Shown: in pieces, positions 51,426 through 64,000 of the stretch | Layout of the letters: every line of letters begins with the position of its first letter | Numbering within the stretch: the stretch's first letter is position 1 | From: Trogon surrucura | Taxonomy: Eukaryota; Chordata; Aves; Trogoniformes; Trogonidae | Assembly: GCA_020746105.1 (NCBI GenBank) | Contig: CM036620.1 | Coordinates: 25,318,604-25,382,603 of the forward strand | Direction of reading: 5' to 3' | DNA length: 64,000 nt | The notes under the pieces: generated by a model | Seen by the model: only the letters and a program-made list of their open reading frames with translations | Told to the model about the DNA's origin: nothing | The model's database searches: none | Translations under genes and position numbers: made by a program

Positions 51426-52009
51426 GCTTGGGTAGAAGTTTGGGTGGAGGTGCTAACAAAAAAGCTTCTCATCTTAGAGAGGATGAAAGGACTGAACAAG
51501 GTTTGGCAGAAACGCTATTTCTGACACCAGATTTTCCTCATCTGCTTCCTTCTATCCACTGGACATTTTCTGAAAAAGGAGATACAAAAGGTCTGGAACA
51601 GATTGTTGACCGTCTGGATGATGGGGGACACTGATAACTCTGGCCATGCCCTCCTGAGAACATAGCACAGCCACCTCAACTTTTTCCTCAGATTTGACTC
51701 CAAGGACACCAACCAGGCAAAGCTAACAATTGCTAGCAAACTTAGCTGAAAATCACTGCAATACTTTAAAATTCAGCAAGTGATGTTCAAAATAGCCCAA
51801 ATAAAACAGGTATTTTTTTAGAAGTAACTTACTAAGGCACTTTGAGTAGCTCATTTATGAGAACAACATTATTTACTTGCTCAGTGCCAAGAAGTTTCCC
51901 ACTCCAGCAGGTACCCTGACAGTAGGGAAGCAGAAAAAGCAAGATGGAATTACTCGAGCGATGCATTTTGTATTCCTAACACTTCTATCCCAAGTGTAGT
52001 TATGTCAGT

Positions 52010-52640
52010 TTTTACGCGTCGGGCTGAATTCAGCCCTCGGATGCCATTCTCCCAGCTGCCGTCATCTCCAACGGGGCTGCACGCATGCCTGCCTCTGCAG
52101 CGCAGAGTTTGCCACTTAGATTGGTGAAGGCAATTTAAGAGGTGTTTACATACACGCAGCAAATTATGAAAGAGAAGCATCCTAAGGAGTTGTGAAATCT
52201 ACCCCACCGTTGGTCTGATTTTGTTTACCTAGAAATTAGCTTAAATTACCAGTCCCTCCAGTTAGCCTGTGTGTGATCCATGGAGACTCTCTCTTTGCTG
52301 TGTTCAACCTCCCCCACGAGAGCAGGTACTCACACCTGCGCTATTCATAGCGCTGCTTGTCAATACAGTGCAGCAACCCCATTTCGATGTAATTGGAATA
52401 GTAGCTTTGATGCTCAGAGCTCCCATTCTGCAGAAATTAATAGGGAGATATTTAGTCCCTGTAATCACAGTGATGTCTATAATCTGCTGCAAAGTAATTC
52501 AGCTAATAGGATCTTAACTAGAACAAGCTCGATGGTGAATGCATAGTGTGGATGTGAGCATGTGCTGAGTAACAGTCACTTGCAGGTGATAAAACTGGTT
52601 GCCAGCTTGAGTGTCATCTAATTTAACGGGGTAATTTGCC
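52010..52640. promoter_or_regulatory. candidate conserved non-coding element
   Basis: A less AT-rich block inside AT-rich DNA, free of recognisable repeats, with CpG-containing words near 52010-52090 and motif-like runs such as CTATTCATAGCGCTGCTTGT, GAAATTAATAGGGAGATATT and CTGCAAAGTAATTCAGCTAA. This texture resembles deeply conserved vertebrate enhancers. Open frames on both strands here lack splice sites or a plausible start context and do not look coding. No alignment is available, so this is inference. Confidence 0.3.
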
Positions 52641-52815
52641 AAAGTTGTTTGAATCCTTTTACTTAAAAAAAAACCCAGAAACGTTTAAATATCAAACACA
52701 CCTAGTCAAAAGGCCTCATTCGTTCAGGTAATTACTCATTTAAATCTCAAGTTGCAGAGATACAGTGTAAAAGCTGGACAAATTTGTGACAGGCCAACTA
52801 ACTGTGTTTGTATAT

Positions 52816-52851
52816 ATGCACGTACACTTACAAGTGTCCACACACGTGCAT
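52816..52851. repeat. nested inverted repeat in purine/pyrimidine-alternating DNA
   Basis: ATGCACGT (52816-52823) pairs with ACGTGCAT (52844-52851), and inside it ACACTT (52824-52829) pairs with AAGTGT (52832-52837). The surroundings alternate purine and pyrimidine (TATATATGCACGTACAC and CACACACGTGCATGTGCATG), which also favours Z-DNA. Confidence 0.75.
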
Positions 52852-55030
52852 GTGCATGTACTCACTCACATAGCCCCTCTCTCCCCACTCAACAAACAAT
52901 CCCTAGGGTACGAACAATGCAGGAATTTAAAATAGCCTTTTAAAATAACCACATCCCTCACACTAAAAATTAGTTTGTGTTCCTACATCATTTAAAAGGA
53001 AAAAAAATCTTCTTTGGGAAAACAGAAGGCAAGAGGCTGAGGTTCCTATTTCCATGTATTTTTTGAAAAGTATTAAAAGTCTGTGAAATTTTGTTAATAA
53101 TCAGAACTCACGTATCTCCCAAATGAAGACTATAAGCCTCTCTTTATGTTTACTTTTATGCATAGTTTTATCATGTTTTAGTCTGACATCTAGTATCATC
53201 ACTTTAGGGCTAGACATACTACTGGTAAAAAGGCTTCCACTGGGAAGTTGGGAGCACTTCGCTTGCCCTCTCAGGGCCACATATGACAACACTAAACACA
53301 TGAAAATGAGACACACGAGGTACTTAAGTTCTGCTTCATGCAAATAATAATGCAATAACCACTAAAAAGCACACTAATTACATTTGCAAATACGTATTTC
53401 TTTAACAGGAAAAATGAGAAGATTAAAACTCTAGTGATTTATGGAGAAAAGATGCATTTCACACACCCTGTAGAACATCTGTGTTAATCAGATTCTAGTT
53501 CCTCTGTAGTGTTTTTCATATACTTTCATTTAATTCTGGAAGAGTACAATCCAGTCCCTTTGGAAAGCAATAAACCACAAAGATCATATGTTTCCAGTGT
53601 ATATAACACACCCAAAAAATCCCACACTAACTGTTGGCTAGCCCTAGACTTGTTGCATATGCTGAATCCCAGCCACCAGCCCACATCATTTGCACAGTTG
53701 CAGAAGTCGCCACTTTTTACATTCTTTTCTCTTTTATTGGAGCAGACTGAACGACAGGCAGGGCTGCCAGAGAACAGCAGCTTTTGATTTCTTGTCACAC
53801 AGAAGCTCTCCAGTACAGAAATCTGGCACTGACGAGAACACTGAATATGTTCTGTGTTTGGGCTCTTTCTTTTTCTCCGTTCTTAGAATATGAAACAAAA
53901 TACAATTTCTTCCCCGATAAGAGGCAATGTGAGCTTGTAGCACACAGGCTCTGGAAGGCTCATACATTTTCTGTCACTCGTTTCAGCCCTCAGCAGTGAA
54001 GTATGGAATAGGTTTTTATAAAGATTAGACTGTAAGTGGGCGTACACCTGTATGGCCAAGCTTATTATTGACAGCTTTCATTTCTGCTTCACTGGTGCAT
54101 AAAAATGTGTGGCATCAAAACACCAGTCCAATTTACTTGACAGGCATCTGCTATATGCCTTTGCAAAGTAGAGGTTTAGAAAAGAAACTCACACTAAATG
54201 AAAAGCTCCTACCTGCTCAATCTCTGTTCAATTAAATGACTGCTTTCACTGCAAATTTTCCTTCAAAATTCCTGTCATTCAGGATTTCTATGCATTTTTA
54301 CAGCTCTGTACGTGTATATACCCTGGTGCTGTGTGAAGAATCACATTCCACTTCACTGCCAGAAAGAAGACCAGATTTCCAAACGCAGACAGTGAACTCT
54401 GAGCCACAGCAGCCTCTGCTTGTGTCCAGGCCACCTCTATTCTTGCCTCCACCTTTCGCCTCTGGGATGTTTCTACTGTTGCTGAACCTATCCTTTCAGG
54501 AGAATGCAGGAGGCATCAGTGAGGATTCACTATTCACTTGGCTATGATCTTATACCACCATTGCAGGAGTTACAAACAGCAATATTCCCCTCAGTCTTCT
54601 GCCACTGCCTTCACTGTTCTAGTTGAATACCTTCTATGCAAAAATCAGCATTAAGATCCCTGGCTGACTTCAAACCATTGCCAGTGCTTCTTCTTACAAG
54701 GATCATAATTTAGGGAAGGGTGTAACTACGTTGCCTGCATATACATGCACCTCTCATTTACACCCTTTACTACCTCATTTGCACATCACAACCACCAATC
54801 TGTACAAAAACATGGCAGCTGAGCATTCTACTAACCACACAAACCTGCTCCATAGGTACTTGTGCACTAGTCCCTGCATCCATGTGCATTTGCTAGAATT
54901 AGCCAATCTGGCCTCAACAACTGTCCAGAACCTCACAGCTCTGTTACAGTCTGTATGTACATAAGAATACAGCATAATTTTGATAGGGGGGGAACTATGT
55001 AACATAAAAGGGATAAATTTCTTTTCAGCA

Positions 55031-55062
55031 ATACTCTGATACTCTGACACACTGATACTCTG
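55031..55062. repeat. 8-bp tandem repeat, four units
   Basis: ATACTCTG, ATACTCTG, ACACACTG, ATACTCTG in series: three exact units and one variant. A short minisatellite-like array from slippage. Confidence 0.9.
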
Positions 55063-57519
55063 ACAAAAAAACACCCCAACAACCTCTATCAACTTTTAAA
55101 GTGTTTCTTGGAAGAAGCCATATATTGCTTAGACCTTCTTTTAGTTATAGCAACACATTTTTCTTTGTTTCAGTGATATAACTAGAAATTGCATTGACAG
55201 CTGAGAATTCAAAGATGTTTAGGATTTCTTTTTTAATTTAACAACTTTTCTGTTCCTTTTTTCTCTATTTTTAGTAATTGCATTTAAATTCAGTAACCAC
55301 TGAACTGACACTGCAGCAATAGCAGCAACTATCTCTGTTACTACTACGTAGCGACCAAAGTTAACATAATGAAAGAGAAACACTTCCCATGTGAGAGGAT
55401 CTCGAGAAGCAGAACTCATTCTTTCCTCAGCAACGACCATTAGTTCAAATCCCATTCAGGGATGGGATTTTAGCTAAATCCATTATTTAAAATCTCATTC
55501 AGGCCAACAACAACAAAACCATCCCTATCTCCTAGCTACACTTTGTCCAACCTGAAAGAAAATGGAGCTTGAACATTTTGTCTCCCTGTGTATCAGTGTG
55601 CAAACTTCAGGATGGAGGCATCCCTTCAAGCAATACCAATAATGTTACTCTAAGCTCAGAAAGACAAAAAACAGGTAGGAAATGTGCTGTTCTCACATAG
55701 AGGTGGTGTCTTTTCCTGGTATTCTCTCAGGGCAACACAAAGAAGATGCACCATGCTACCTGTTTCAGGAATTCATTTAGAAACATTTTTCCCAAGGCAG
55801 GCCGGCAGATGTCTATACACAGACACAAAACCAGGTGTCTGTCCTGACCCATTCACCTCATGTAAGATGAACGTGGACATAACTTTACATTGTTGTCTTA
55901 TTTCTCAGTTCACTGAGAAAGGACACTTGTTACTGGCCTTGCCTTTTGGGGGAAAAAAAAAAATATTATAGAAGGAGTGATTCTGGATCCAACAGAAAAG
56001 AAAGCTGGCAAAGATTTCTGTTTCCACACAGAGCCCTGGGAGATTTGCCCTCCAGGTTCCAAACAGAAGCTTAAATAGTGTTTTTACACTTCTTTCCACC
56101 ATTGTCCTTGCCTCACTGATGTGAATAGTGCCATTGAACTAAGTGTCCTCAGTGTGACACAAGGGAATTGCAAAGTATAACTGGTGAAATATGTTGCTAT
56201 TCACTTGTGTTTACATATTTTTTTTTAAAAAAAAAAAGAAAGATTTGTGTCTTTGTGTCTTAAAAAATAAAAAAAAAAAGAGAGAAAGATGATTCCCAGT
56301 GGAGTTTTGAAGGATGCCTAACAAGCTGATTTAGTAGCTAAGAACTTTGAAAAAAATTGTCATTTAAATGCTCTAAAATAGTTTCTGCTCTCAAAGACCG
56401 CGAGTGTCTGGGGACTCTTTATCATGTTTCTGCCTCCAGATGTAGCTCATCCCTGTTGCTGAAAATAAGAATAGCTAGATGTGCATAAATCAGTGTTTCC
56501 ACTTACGTGAACTTCATGTCTGAAATGACTAGACTGGCCCAAATAACACATACATTTGTGGGTTTGTGGGTTTGTTGTTTTTTTTTTTTTTAAACAACCT
56601 CTGGGGCTTTAGATCCTCTGTAAGTAAAAATGGAAAATGCTGAATGCTGCCAGGTTTCATGCAGCATATGTGACTAGCAAACTCTCCCTGTTGTTTGACA
56701 CTTGAATCATTTCATGCTAACTCTGCTTCCTTGTGTGCATGCACAGACACCACCTGCATGGTTGCACATATGCACCCACACAATCATGCAGGGGTAGAGT
56801 GGACAATCACGTTTGCTTTGAAGACAGCTTCCCATCAAGTTAGCATATGGTGATAGCACGCTGAGTGACAACTGGGTGATTGGTTTCTGGGACAAACTCA
56901 AGCTTGCAGCCTCGAGAATAGCAAAGTAAGAGGTTTTTAGGGAGGTGATGTCCCTGTCTTTGGGAAGACAGCTGCCCAATGCAAGAGCATTTCCCAGAAG
57001 ACTGGAATTGGCAATAGTTGGTGTGCTATGCTTGTCTGAATAGCACACTGCCAAACAGATGACTGAACGTGAAATAAGGAAGTGGAAAAATAAGAGGGAA
57101 GGGAAAGAAAACAAAAATCCTTGTTTCTCTCTTCTGCAGGATACGCAAGCAAATTAGATGATAGTTATGGATCAGTATTCTTTGCTGCCACGTACCGTTG
57201 CTGCCTGGAGCACTATTGTCTGCCATATCTTTCTCTCCTCACATAAATACGGTCCTCACCTATTTCCTTTTGCTCAGTGTGTTGAAGTGTTACACAGGTC
57301 TGACACGCAAGTGCCTTTGGTCTCTGTTTTCCAGTTTGTTAACTAGACGTGGGGAGATGACTGGATGGGACAAAACACTTAATGTACTAGTATCTGTCTA
57401 AGCCTGCTCATCCCTCATTCTCTGACACCACCAGATTTTGCATTCAGTTCCACTCGCTAACCACATGGTAATTTTCACTTAAAATACAAAAGTAAAAAAG
57501 CCCCTTCCCTGTCTCACAG

Positions 57520-57680
57520 ATTCTGCTGCTTGTCTCTTCTCCTCCCATCACTTCCCTTACCTTTTCTTTATCACCTTTTCCTTGTTTTCACTGGAACTCC
57601 TTCCCTCTTCTTCCACTTTGTCGTTCTCCATCAGACTTCTCATCCCTCAATCCTTCTGATTAACCTTTATTTTCTTTTCA
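57520..57680. repeat. pyrimidine-rich tract
   Basis: About 160 bases with very strong C/T excess on the plus strand (TCTCTTCTCCTCCCATCACT and similar), followed by an A-rich stretch at 57690-57718. It adjoins the 3'-side edge of the CR1 fragment at 57733. Such strand-asymmetric tracts can form triplex DNA; no gene use is evident. Confidence 0.7.
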
Positions 57681-57732
57681 TTTTATCTCTGAAATAAAAA
57701 TAATAAATAAAAAAAATATCATTTCTTAGTTG

Positions 57733-57955
57733 TAACCCAAATGATAAAGATATTAAACGGCAGTGGCCCCAGTACAGACCCCTGAGGGACACCACTTGTC
57801 ACCCATCTCCATCTGGACATTGAGCCACTCTGAGTACGATCATCCAGCCAATTCCTTATCCACCAAATAGTCCATCCATCAAATCTGTATCTCTCCAACT
57901 TAGAGAGAAGGATGTTGTGGTGGACCACGTCAAAGGCCTTGCAGAAGTCCAGATA
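57733..57955 (-). mobile_element. CR1 interior fragment: reverse-transcriptase palm
   Basis: On the minus strand an open frame encodes [20 protein letters not shown], then [20 protein letters not shown] and [18 protein letters not shown]. These are CR1 reverse-transcriptase motifs A (with catalytic Asp in KAFD) and B (SGVPQGS). Similarity stops before the second catalytic box (normally FADD) and no ORF2 C-terminus, 3' UTR or tail follows. A few residues before SMSRW are missing compared with the usual spacing, so a small in-frame deletion is likely. The piece is thus truncated at both ends and cannot act. An exchange, deletion or later insertion probably removed its 3' side. Confidence 0.88.
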
Positions 57956-60900
57956 GTTCCACATAACAGATAATCTCTTAAACAAACAAAGAAATAAAAA
58001 GGTGTAGGCATAAATTAAACCACATTCTGAGGACAAATTCCTTTCTGTTAACATAGTACTCCAAACCCCATTTTTCGTCTTGCAACAATGCCCGATTTCA
58101 ATATCTCTCATTTGAAAACAATATGACAGAGTGGGACAGAGACCTAATGCTCTTGAAAAAAAAGCATCTGCACTGAAAAACAACAAATGCATGTTTTAAT
58201 GTAGAGTGAACCAACTAATCCCATTCCATAATACTAATATCAGTAAACATAGTCTAAATGAATTGCATTAATCTCTAAGAGAGACGGGAAATCGTACATA
58301 GGGAATTGTAGTAAATATAATCTTCTATATAATCCTATTTTATATAGCTTCATTTTAAAAAGAATGTTACATATATTAACTAGAAGAAAGAGAGAAATAA
58401 GGGGACAAGATCTAGGTTTGGCCTTCGAATAGATTAAAAGTGTTGTCATTCAATTATAAATGTTCATTTTTCTTATTTTGTAAAGTGTTTCTCTAGTAAA
58501 GTAGGGACTGTAAAAATCTGATGTCCACTGCTTATTGAAAGTCCTCTGCCCTCCCACTCACACAGAACTCCAGCACCCTACTGACCTTTCTTCTATCCGT
58601 ACAAAACCCCTGACTGTTTGAATTTAAGTCTATTATTTTATAAATGCAAATACATAAATCAGTGGCAAGGATATATGAGCTCCATAAAGGCTCCAATGCT
58701 CAGTATGAGAGAGCTTTTACAATTTTGCTGGAGCAAAGGATACAGTTCTAAGTGCTGCAGAACTGGTTTTGCTGCAGCATAGTTTAAAGAGCACAATGAC
58801 AGAAATACACACCTAGTGAGAGTTTGTCAGCACAGGATTTTTTTCCTAGATGTGTTGCTTTCTGCCTAAGGTGAAAGAGCCACAGTTATCATTGGTTTAG
58901 CTAATGGAGCTAGTATCAGATATATACAGAGCAAATAGTTTAATCATTAGAACAGATGCTTCTGAGCTTACAGCCATGGATTTAAACCCCAACTGGGAAT
59001 TCACTATTAGCCCTATCATTAGCATAAATTGATTGCTCTGATTGGCTAATCACTTAATTAGGAAAGAGATCCTTAATAGAGAATCATTTTGGAATAGTTT
59101 CTGTAACTACAGGATTTTCACAGGCACATTCTGTTTAGAGTTTAGGCTTTAGACTCTACTTGCTGCTTGACATCTACGTGGTTTTAAAAAATACTATGGA
59201 ACATACTCACTTTCTTCTAATTCTCAAAACTTGTAAAATGAGAAAAAATAAAGGATTAATTTTTGCTCATCTTTATTTCCTCACATTTTCCAATGTCTTT
59301 CCTCAGCACGATGTGGAGAGTATTACAAAGCGAAGTTTCACTGTTAGCTCCTGCGCAGGCCATAAACTCACAAGCTAACCTTGAATCACGCAAGTGCAGT
59401 TGCTGGGCACACAGTAGAAGACCCTGTGTTGCCTCATAGAGCAATTAAGCCGCCATCCACATTCCTCACAAGGATTGCCCTAACAGTGATACGAAAGGAG
59501 GAGTGGAGTATTCTAGTTAAAGATAATAGATGACACAATATGTTATGCTGAAAAGGTATGAATAAGATATAAGGAAATTGTCTCAAAGGCCAGCCCTGCA
59601 ATTCTCCAAAAGAATCCCAGGGGTCTGCTGCTTTCCTTCTCCGATGAGCCAGATTAACCTCCTTGCTCAGTGGCATCACAAAGCAACTAGTTTAAAACAG
59701 CACTTCAAGAGCTTTTTAAAAGCAAGAATTAAGTGAGTCTGTCTCGTTTAATTTCATTTAATGTAAGCGAGCCTCTGAACTGCATTCCTTTGCTTTAACA
59801 CTGAGCTTGAAGCCTTGCTGGCTGATTAATGCCAAGCTGTTTGAAGTATACTCTTTTCTTATCTAGCACTGTGCAGGCCTCAGTACAGCCTGGGGAGACC
59901 GCTGGTAAGTCAGAGCTTGGGGAGATTTTTGTCTGCTCTTCACAGAGGGGGATGCAGGCCAGATAAGCCTCATGCTATAAAACACAAAACAAAATGTAAA
60001 CCTGTTGCCAATCCTGAAAAACTTGTTTATATGGAAACCAGGGGGAACACACCGCGCTGTAACACTGGCTTGCCGTCTGCCTACTCACGTATGCCTTTCA
60101 TCACCTTAATGCATTGGTGTCCTCTCAACTGAAAATAATCAGGTACCATTACCAAAACCTTGTATTTCTCTGAAGATGTCATTTTTAACTCTATTTGAGC
60201 TTCCTGACATAAGTGTACATAATAATTGCTAAGGGAAGGCCAGGAAAGATCTGGTTAGCCTCTACAAGGGTATCTACGAAGACCCGCCTTCCCAGGCTGT
60301 GGGGCAGTTCGCTTCACACTGTGTTCACAGTGAATTTCACATCGAACACCTGATCTTCTGAAATTTGTAGATATTACTGACCCCAAGGAAATAAAATTTA
60401 AGGCACCTTCACTAAAACATTGGGATGAATTTAAATACGTACACGTTTGTACTTCAGTGATTATTTCTGTTGCCACACAGTTAAGATGGAGACAGAAAAG
60501 TGGTCACCGGAAGCGCTGCCCAGGAGTATCTTGTATTTTCTTTGCTTCTAGAAAGTTGTGTAAATATCTGACCTTGATAGCATCAAACGTTACATCACTC
60601 TAATAAGATGCTCAAAGCTGATTAGTGTTGGAGGCAAATCAATGAAAACAGTACATAAGCAGTTCTTGTCTTTACTATAACAGTTTCCTGCAGTCACCAA
60701 CTAAGAACAGCAGCTCCCTCATCAACAGCATCCACAGAGATCAAGAGATGAAAATACTAAAATTGAAGCTGTTTCCTTGTGGCTTTCAGATGAACTTAAA
60801 AGAAGGCTGAGAACAGGTTAAAGCGTTCAGAAGCAACACATTATAATAAGAGTTGGTTGAAGCATGTTTTTCTATCAGTGCTGTTATGTTGTTTGAAAGG

Positions 60901-63900
60901 ACTGTGAAATATTAATAGGGATAAGAGTAAAAAAAAAACCCAAAAAACAAAACAATAAACTCTCTGAGCTAGAAAATGAGAGGAAAAAATTTTTAGAAAA
61001 GTCTTATTTTGAACTATGCGCCATCAGGAAATCCTCTGTCTCAAAACTATTTATGACAGGCAAAAGAAAAGAAAAGAACTTCTGCACTTCTTTGTTGGCA
61101 AACGTCAACTGTGCTTCAGGGAAGCAATATATTGTTTTGCTGACCAGCTGAACATTAAGTGATCTTGAATGTATTAATGCCAAGATGATCAAAGAATACA
61201 GAAGATAGTTTGTATAAAGAGATACTATCTCTTCTCAGATGAGCTGGCAGGGTTAGAAAAGTAGATGTGTTGGGGTAGGAAGAAACAGCAGATCCAATGA
61301 ACAGACCAGTCCTGATACACAGAGAAACTTCTGGGGGCTCATTCCCTACACTGGATCTTTTTTCCTCCTCCCTTCTCACTTTGTCTCCCCAAAAATTTTA
61401 CCTGGATTTATACAAAATGTTCCTCCTCATCACGAACTGTATGTCTTTAGATAGCCTTTACTGCAGAGCGTGACAGGTCAGAGAATTGCCCACTTGAGAG
61501 AAAAAGGCTCATCTAATGCCCACGTATATTTAGATGGTTGAGTCTCTGACTGTGAAAAATTCTATCTTTGGACTACATTCTAGCTAATTACATACTGTGA
61601 GTATTTAGGTATAAAAAATGATCTGGCTAAGAAAAGCACGTAAGATTATCAGAAAACATTTTAAGATTACGTCAGTGTAAATTTGAAAGTATGTCTAATG
61701 AAGCCTTATGAAAATCTCTTTCAAATCCTTAGATGCTTTGCTGTTCATTTTCCCCTTTTCTCACTGCTTTAGCCTCCATTAAGTAACTTGAAATTTTCAG
61801 CCTGAGACTGCTGTTGCTTCTCCTGTCCTCCTATTCTCTCTTCATCTCCCCCTGCCAAAACAACATACAATGCATTTTCATGTACATCACGGCTTAGCTG
61901 TAGATACTGAAGATTATTAGGGTATAAGTATACTTGAAAAATACTTTTTGAGTATGAAGGATTTTGACTGAAAGGGATTTGCTCTGGTTTTGCACCGTGC
62001 AGAGCAACTCTGTTCTTTACCACACTTTTTAAGAGAACATAAATAAAATTGTCCTCCATCTCTATTCATTGCCAGCCTTCCAAAGTGGAATTTGTCAGTG
62101 TAAACAGGACTACAGATAGAAGAAAAATATATTTGGCAACACAAATCCCATCACAGTATCTTACTATGAAGTAGATTTTAAACAATGCTTAAACACTATC
62201 TGCTAACTATCGGTGAGGCCAGCGCAGTCTCACCAGCTCTCTTCCCACACAGGTTAGTTCTATCCGTACGTTATTCAGTGGCTGAGATTTCCTAAATACC
62301 TTTTAATCAAAGAAATAGATGAGAGATCTCGTTACCTATCGTACGTTTAAAGAGCCTTTTAGGCTTTTAGGGCTATTGAATGATCTTCCAGATGTATTTC
62401 AACAGTATAAATCACAACAGCAATCTGCACATGAAACCTAATACAAATGCTCATAGTCTTTGACTGACCTTTGTCAAAGACAATTTCTTAAATATCAGAT
62501 TTCTTTTGGAGTCTTACAACAAAATAAATATCTTTCTACTGGTCTTGAGCTCATTAATATCATTAATTCAATGTTTATCCACTCTGCATTAAAAGCAGTG
62601 TCATCAATTTGAAACATTTGTTATGCAGTGAGCACAGTAAATCACAACATGTGTTTGAAGGACTATGTTTCAGCCTTAGATGTAAACTCGCTTTCTGAAA
62701 GCAAGCAAAGTTTGGAGAGAGATCTGTTACTAGACTGATAGAGCTGCGGAATAACAACTTTTTCTAAACCTTTAAGAGCACTGGAAACCAGCAATTAGAT
62801 TTCTTTTGTGAGAAGTCTGTAGCAGATGGTTTTAACCCAGGCATCTCTTCCTCACATTATAGATTAGATGCTATGTTTGAATTCAAAACTGAAACGCTTT
62901 CATGTTCCTACAGATTGTGCCCTGCTTGCTTTTACAGTGCAGTGATTAGAACGATAGGTGGTAGCTTTCCTATCTATTACAATCCTAGTAAAGGAGATAT
63001 CTCTACCGTGGAACTGATTGGTTAAAGCAAAAGCAGAAAGACTGTATGCATTGTTCGGATTTTCAAGTTTGCTACTGACAACTACATGGCTTTGTACAAG
63101 TAACAACCTCTGCTTTTCCTAAATTCTCATCTGTACAGGACAAAAGCTGTCTATATAAAGGAAATATGGATTCTTACAAAGGCATCTCTCTCCATTTTTT
63201 TTTTTGTGTAAAAACAAAACCAAACCCAAAAGACATTTCTAAATAGTATCACTGTTAGTGGAGATGATTATGATATAAAACAATACAAATCATACTCTGT
63301 AAGCAGAGAGGAAAATAGGCATAGAAGCAAAATACAGATCTGAGACTGAGCTAGACCTCACATTGAGATCAAAGTGACAGAAGCAACATTCAAAACATCA
63401 CTTTATCTTTCTGGGATTAAGGATTTCAATGGTACAGATTCTCAAAGAAGAATACACCTGGTTACCTACACTGTGCACAGAAAACTGTTTTTGAAAATTC
63501 TCTGGAAATCAAACAATTTCATTAGGCTGATGTTTTCTTATTTGTTGTCCACTGATTTATTGCACCAATGCCCAGCACTACTTCAGATCCAGGAAAACAA
63601 ACACACAAAAATGCACATTGGGGATTTATGTAAGCTTGTGGCTGAATTCAAAAGCAGAGTTAGACGCTAAGTGCTGACTGCCACACGACCCCTTTTCAGG
63701 CTAGTTCATGTGGTGGAAACTACATTCCCTGCAAGACACACGGATTTCTTATACCTGGCATGCACGTGCTGAGTGGGCAACTGACTGACCAATGAGAAAA
63801 GCTGTGGACTGAGGATTATGTTATACTTCTTCTCCTTGTAATGCTTAAGAATGCTTTAGTTCTTTAGGCTGCAAGGAGACATCATCTCATACTCTCATGT

Positions 63901-64000
63901 CTTCCAAAATACTCATACTCCCTCATCTCCATGAAAAGGTAAGAAAAAATCTTTGGGAACAATCTATCAGAAGCAATGATGATGTTGCTCTATGCTTTTC
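57956..64000. other. non-coding to the window end
   Basis: AT-rich sequence without recognised repeats. The stretches at 58980-59090 and 59720-59900 are rich in TAAT/ATTA cores and could be regulatory. Open frames up to 98 codons (63374-63670 plus, 61769-62059 minus) have no known domain. A T run lies at 63196-63206. Confidence 0.55.
58980..59090. promoter_or_regulatory. candidate homeodomain/CCAAT motif cluster
   Basis: Within about 110 bases there are CATTAG, ATTGATTG, GATTGGCTAATCACTTAATT (which holds ATTGG, CTAAT and TAATTA) and CTTAATAG. Clustering of such cores suggests an enhancer or a conserved element but is also favoured by AT-rich composition. Confidence 0.22.

Larger units (their letters stand above)
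51426..57732. other. non-coding, with possible conserved elements
   Basis: Unique-looking DNA. The part at about 52010-52640 is closer to balanced base composition and rich in developmental-type motifs; the rest is AT-rich. Short frames on both strands (for example 52280-52546, 53526-53798, 56707-57114 minus) have no known domain. Simple A/T runs occur at 55950, 56218-56280 and 56578. Confidence 0.55.

Noticed and set aside
52280-52546. Possible coding exon in the candidate conserved block
   Set aside because: Three frames on both strands are open; none shows a domain or proper splice borders.
56707-57114. 135-codon minus-strand frame
   Set aside because: Longest non-transposon frame here, yet no motif, domain or splice structure; chance cannot be excluded.
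1-64000. CRISPR array, bacterial operon or phage system
   Set aside because: No regularly spaced repeats, no dense long frames, and clear avian retrotransposons throughout.

Overview
This is a 64 kb stretch of vertebrate nuclear DNA, almost certainly avian. It is AT-rich, holds no host protein-coding exon that I can recognise, and every credible coding segment belongs to a retrotransposon. The avian call rests on repeated CR1 LINE copies with the octamer-type 3' tails typical of birds (ATTCTATG or GATTCTGT), on a tRNA-Ile-headed SINE that carries a CR1 tail, and on two solo LTRs that look like bird endogenous retrovirus LTRs. The SINE and the ERVL-type LTR resemble what I remember from zebra finch, so a neoavian landbird is my best guess. 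No database was searched.

Layout: 1-3.8 kb plain non-coding DNA; 3.85-4.45 kb an old minus-strand CR1 reverse-transcriptase remnant, a 12-bp inverted repeat and a plus-strand CR1 tail; 5.19-5.38 kb the tRNA-Ile/CR1 SINE (minus); 13.5-14.1 and 16.0-16.7 kb two 5'-truncated CR1 copies (plus); 21.9-22.6 kb a solo ERVL-type LTR; 24.5-24.9 kb a solo ERVK-type LTR with perfect 6-bp target duplications; 28.7-30.9 kb the 5' half of a CR1, with ORF1 and the start of ORF2 but no 3' end; 38.8-39.3 kb a further 5'-truncated CR1; 39.6 kb a compact nested inverted repeat; 51.0-51.4 kb a minus-strand CR1 of a different lineage; 57.7-58.0 kb an interior-only CR1 reverse-transcriptase fragment (minus). The rest is unique-looking AT-rich sequence with a few patches that could be conserved regulatory DNA.

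How the parts relate: CR1 supplies the target-primed reverse transcription machinery. The SINE borrows the CR1 tail, so it was probably copied by CR1 proteins. All CR1 copies here are dead: 5'-truncated, deleted, frameshifted or stopped. The LTRs have lost their internal genes, probably by LTR-LTR recombination. I see no CRISPR array, bacterial operon, functional RNA gene or new multi-gene system. The most unusual items are the 5'-only CR1, the interior-only CR1 fragment, the SINE and the nested inverted repeat.
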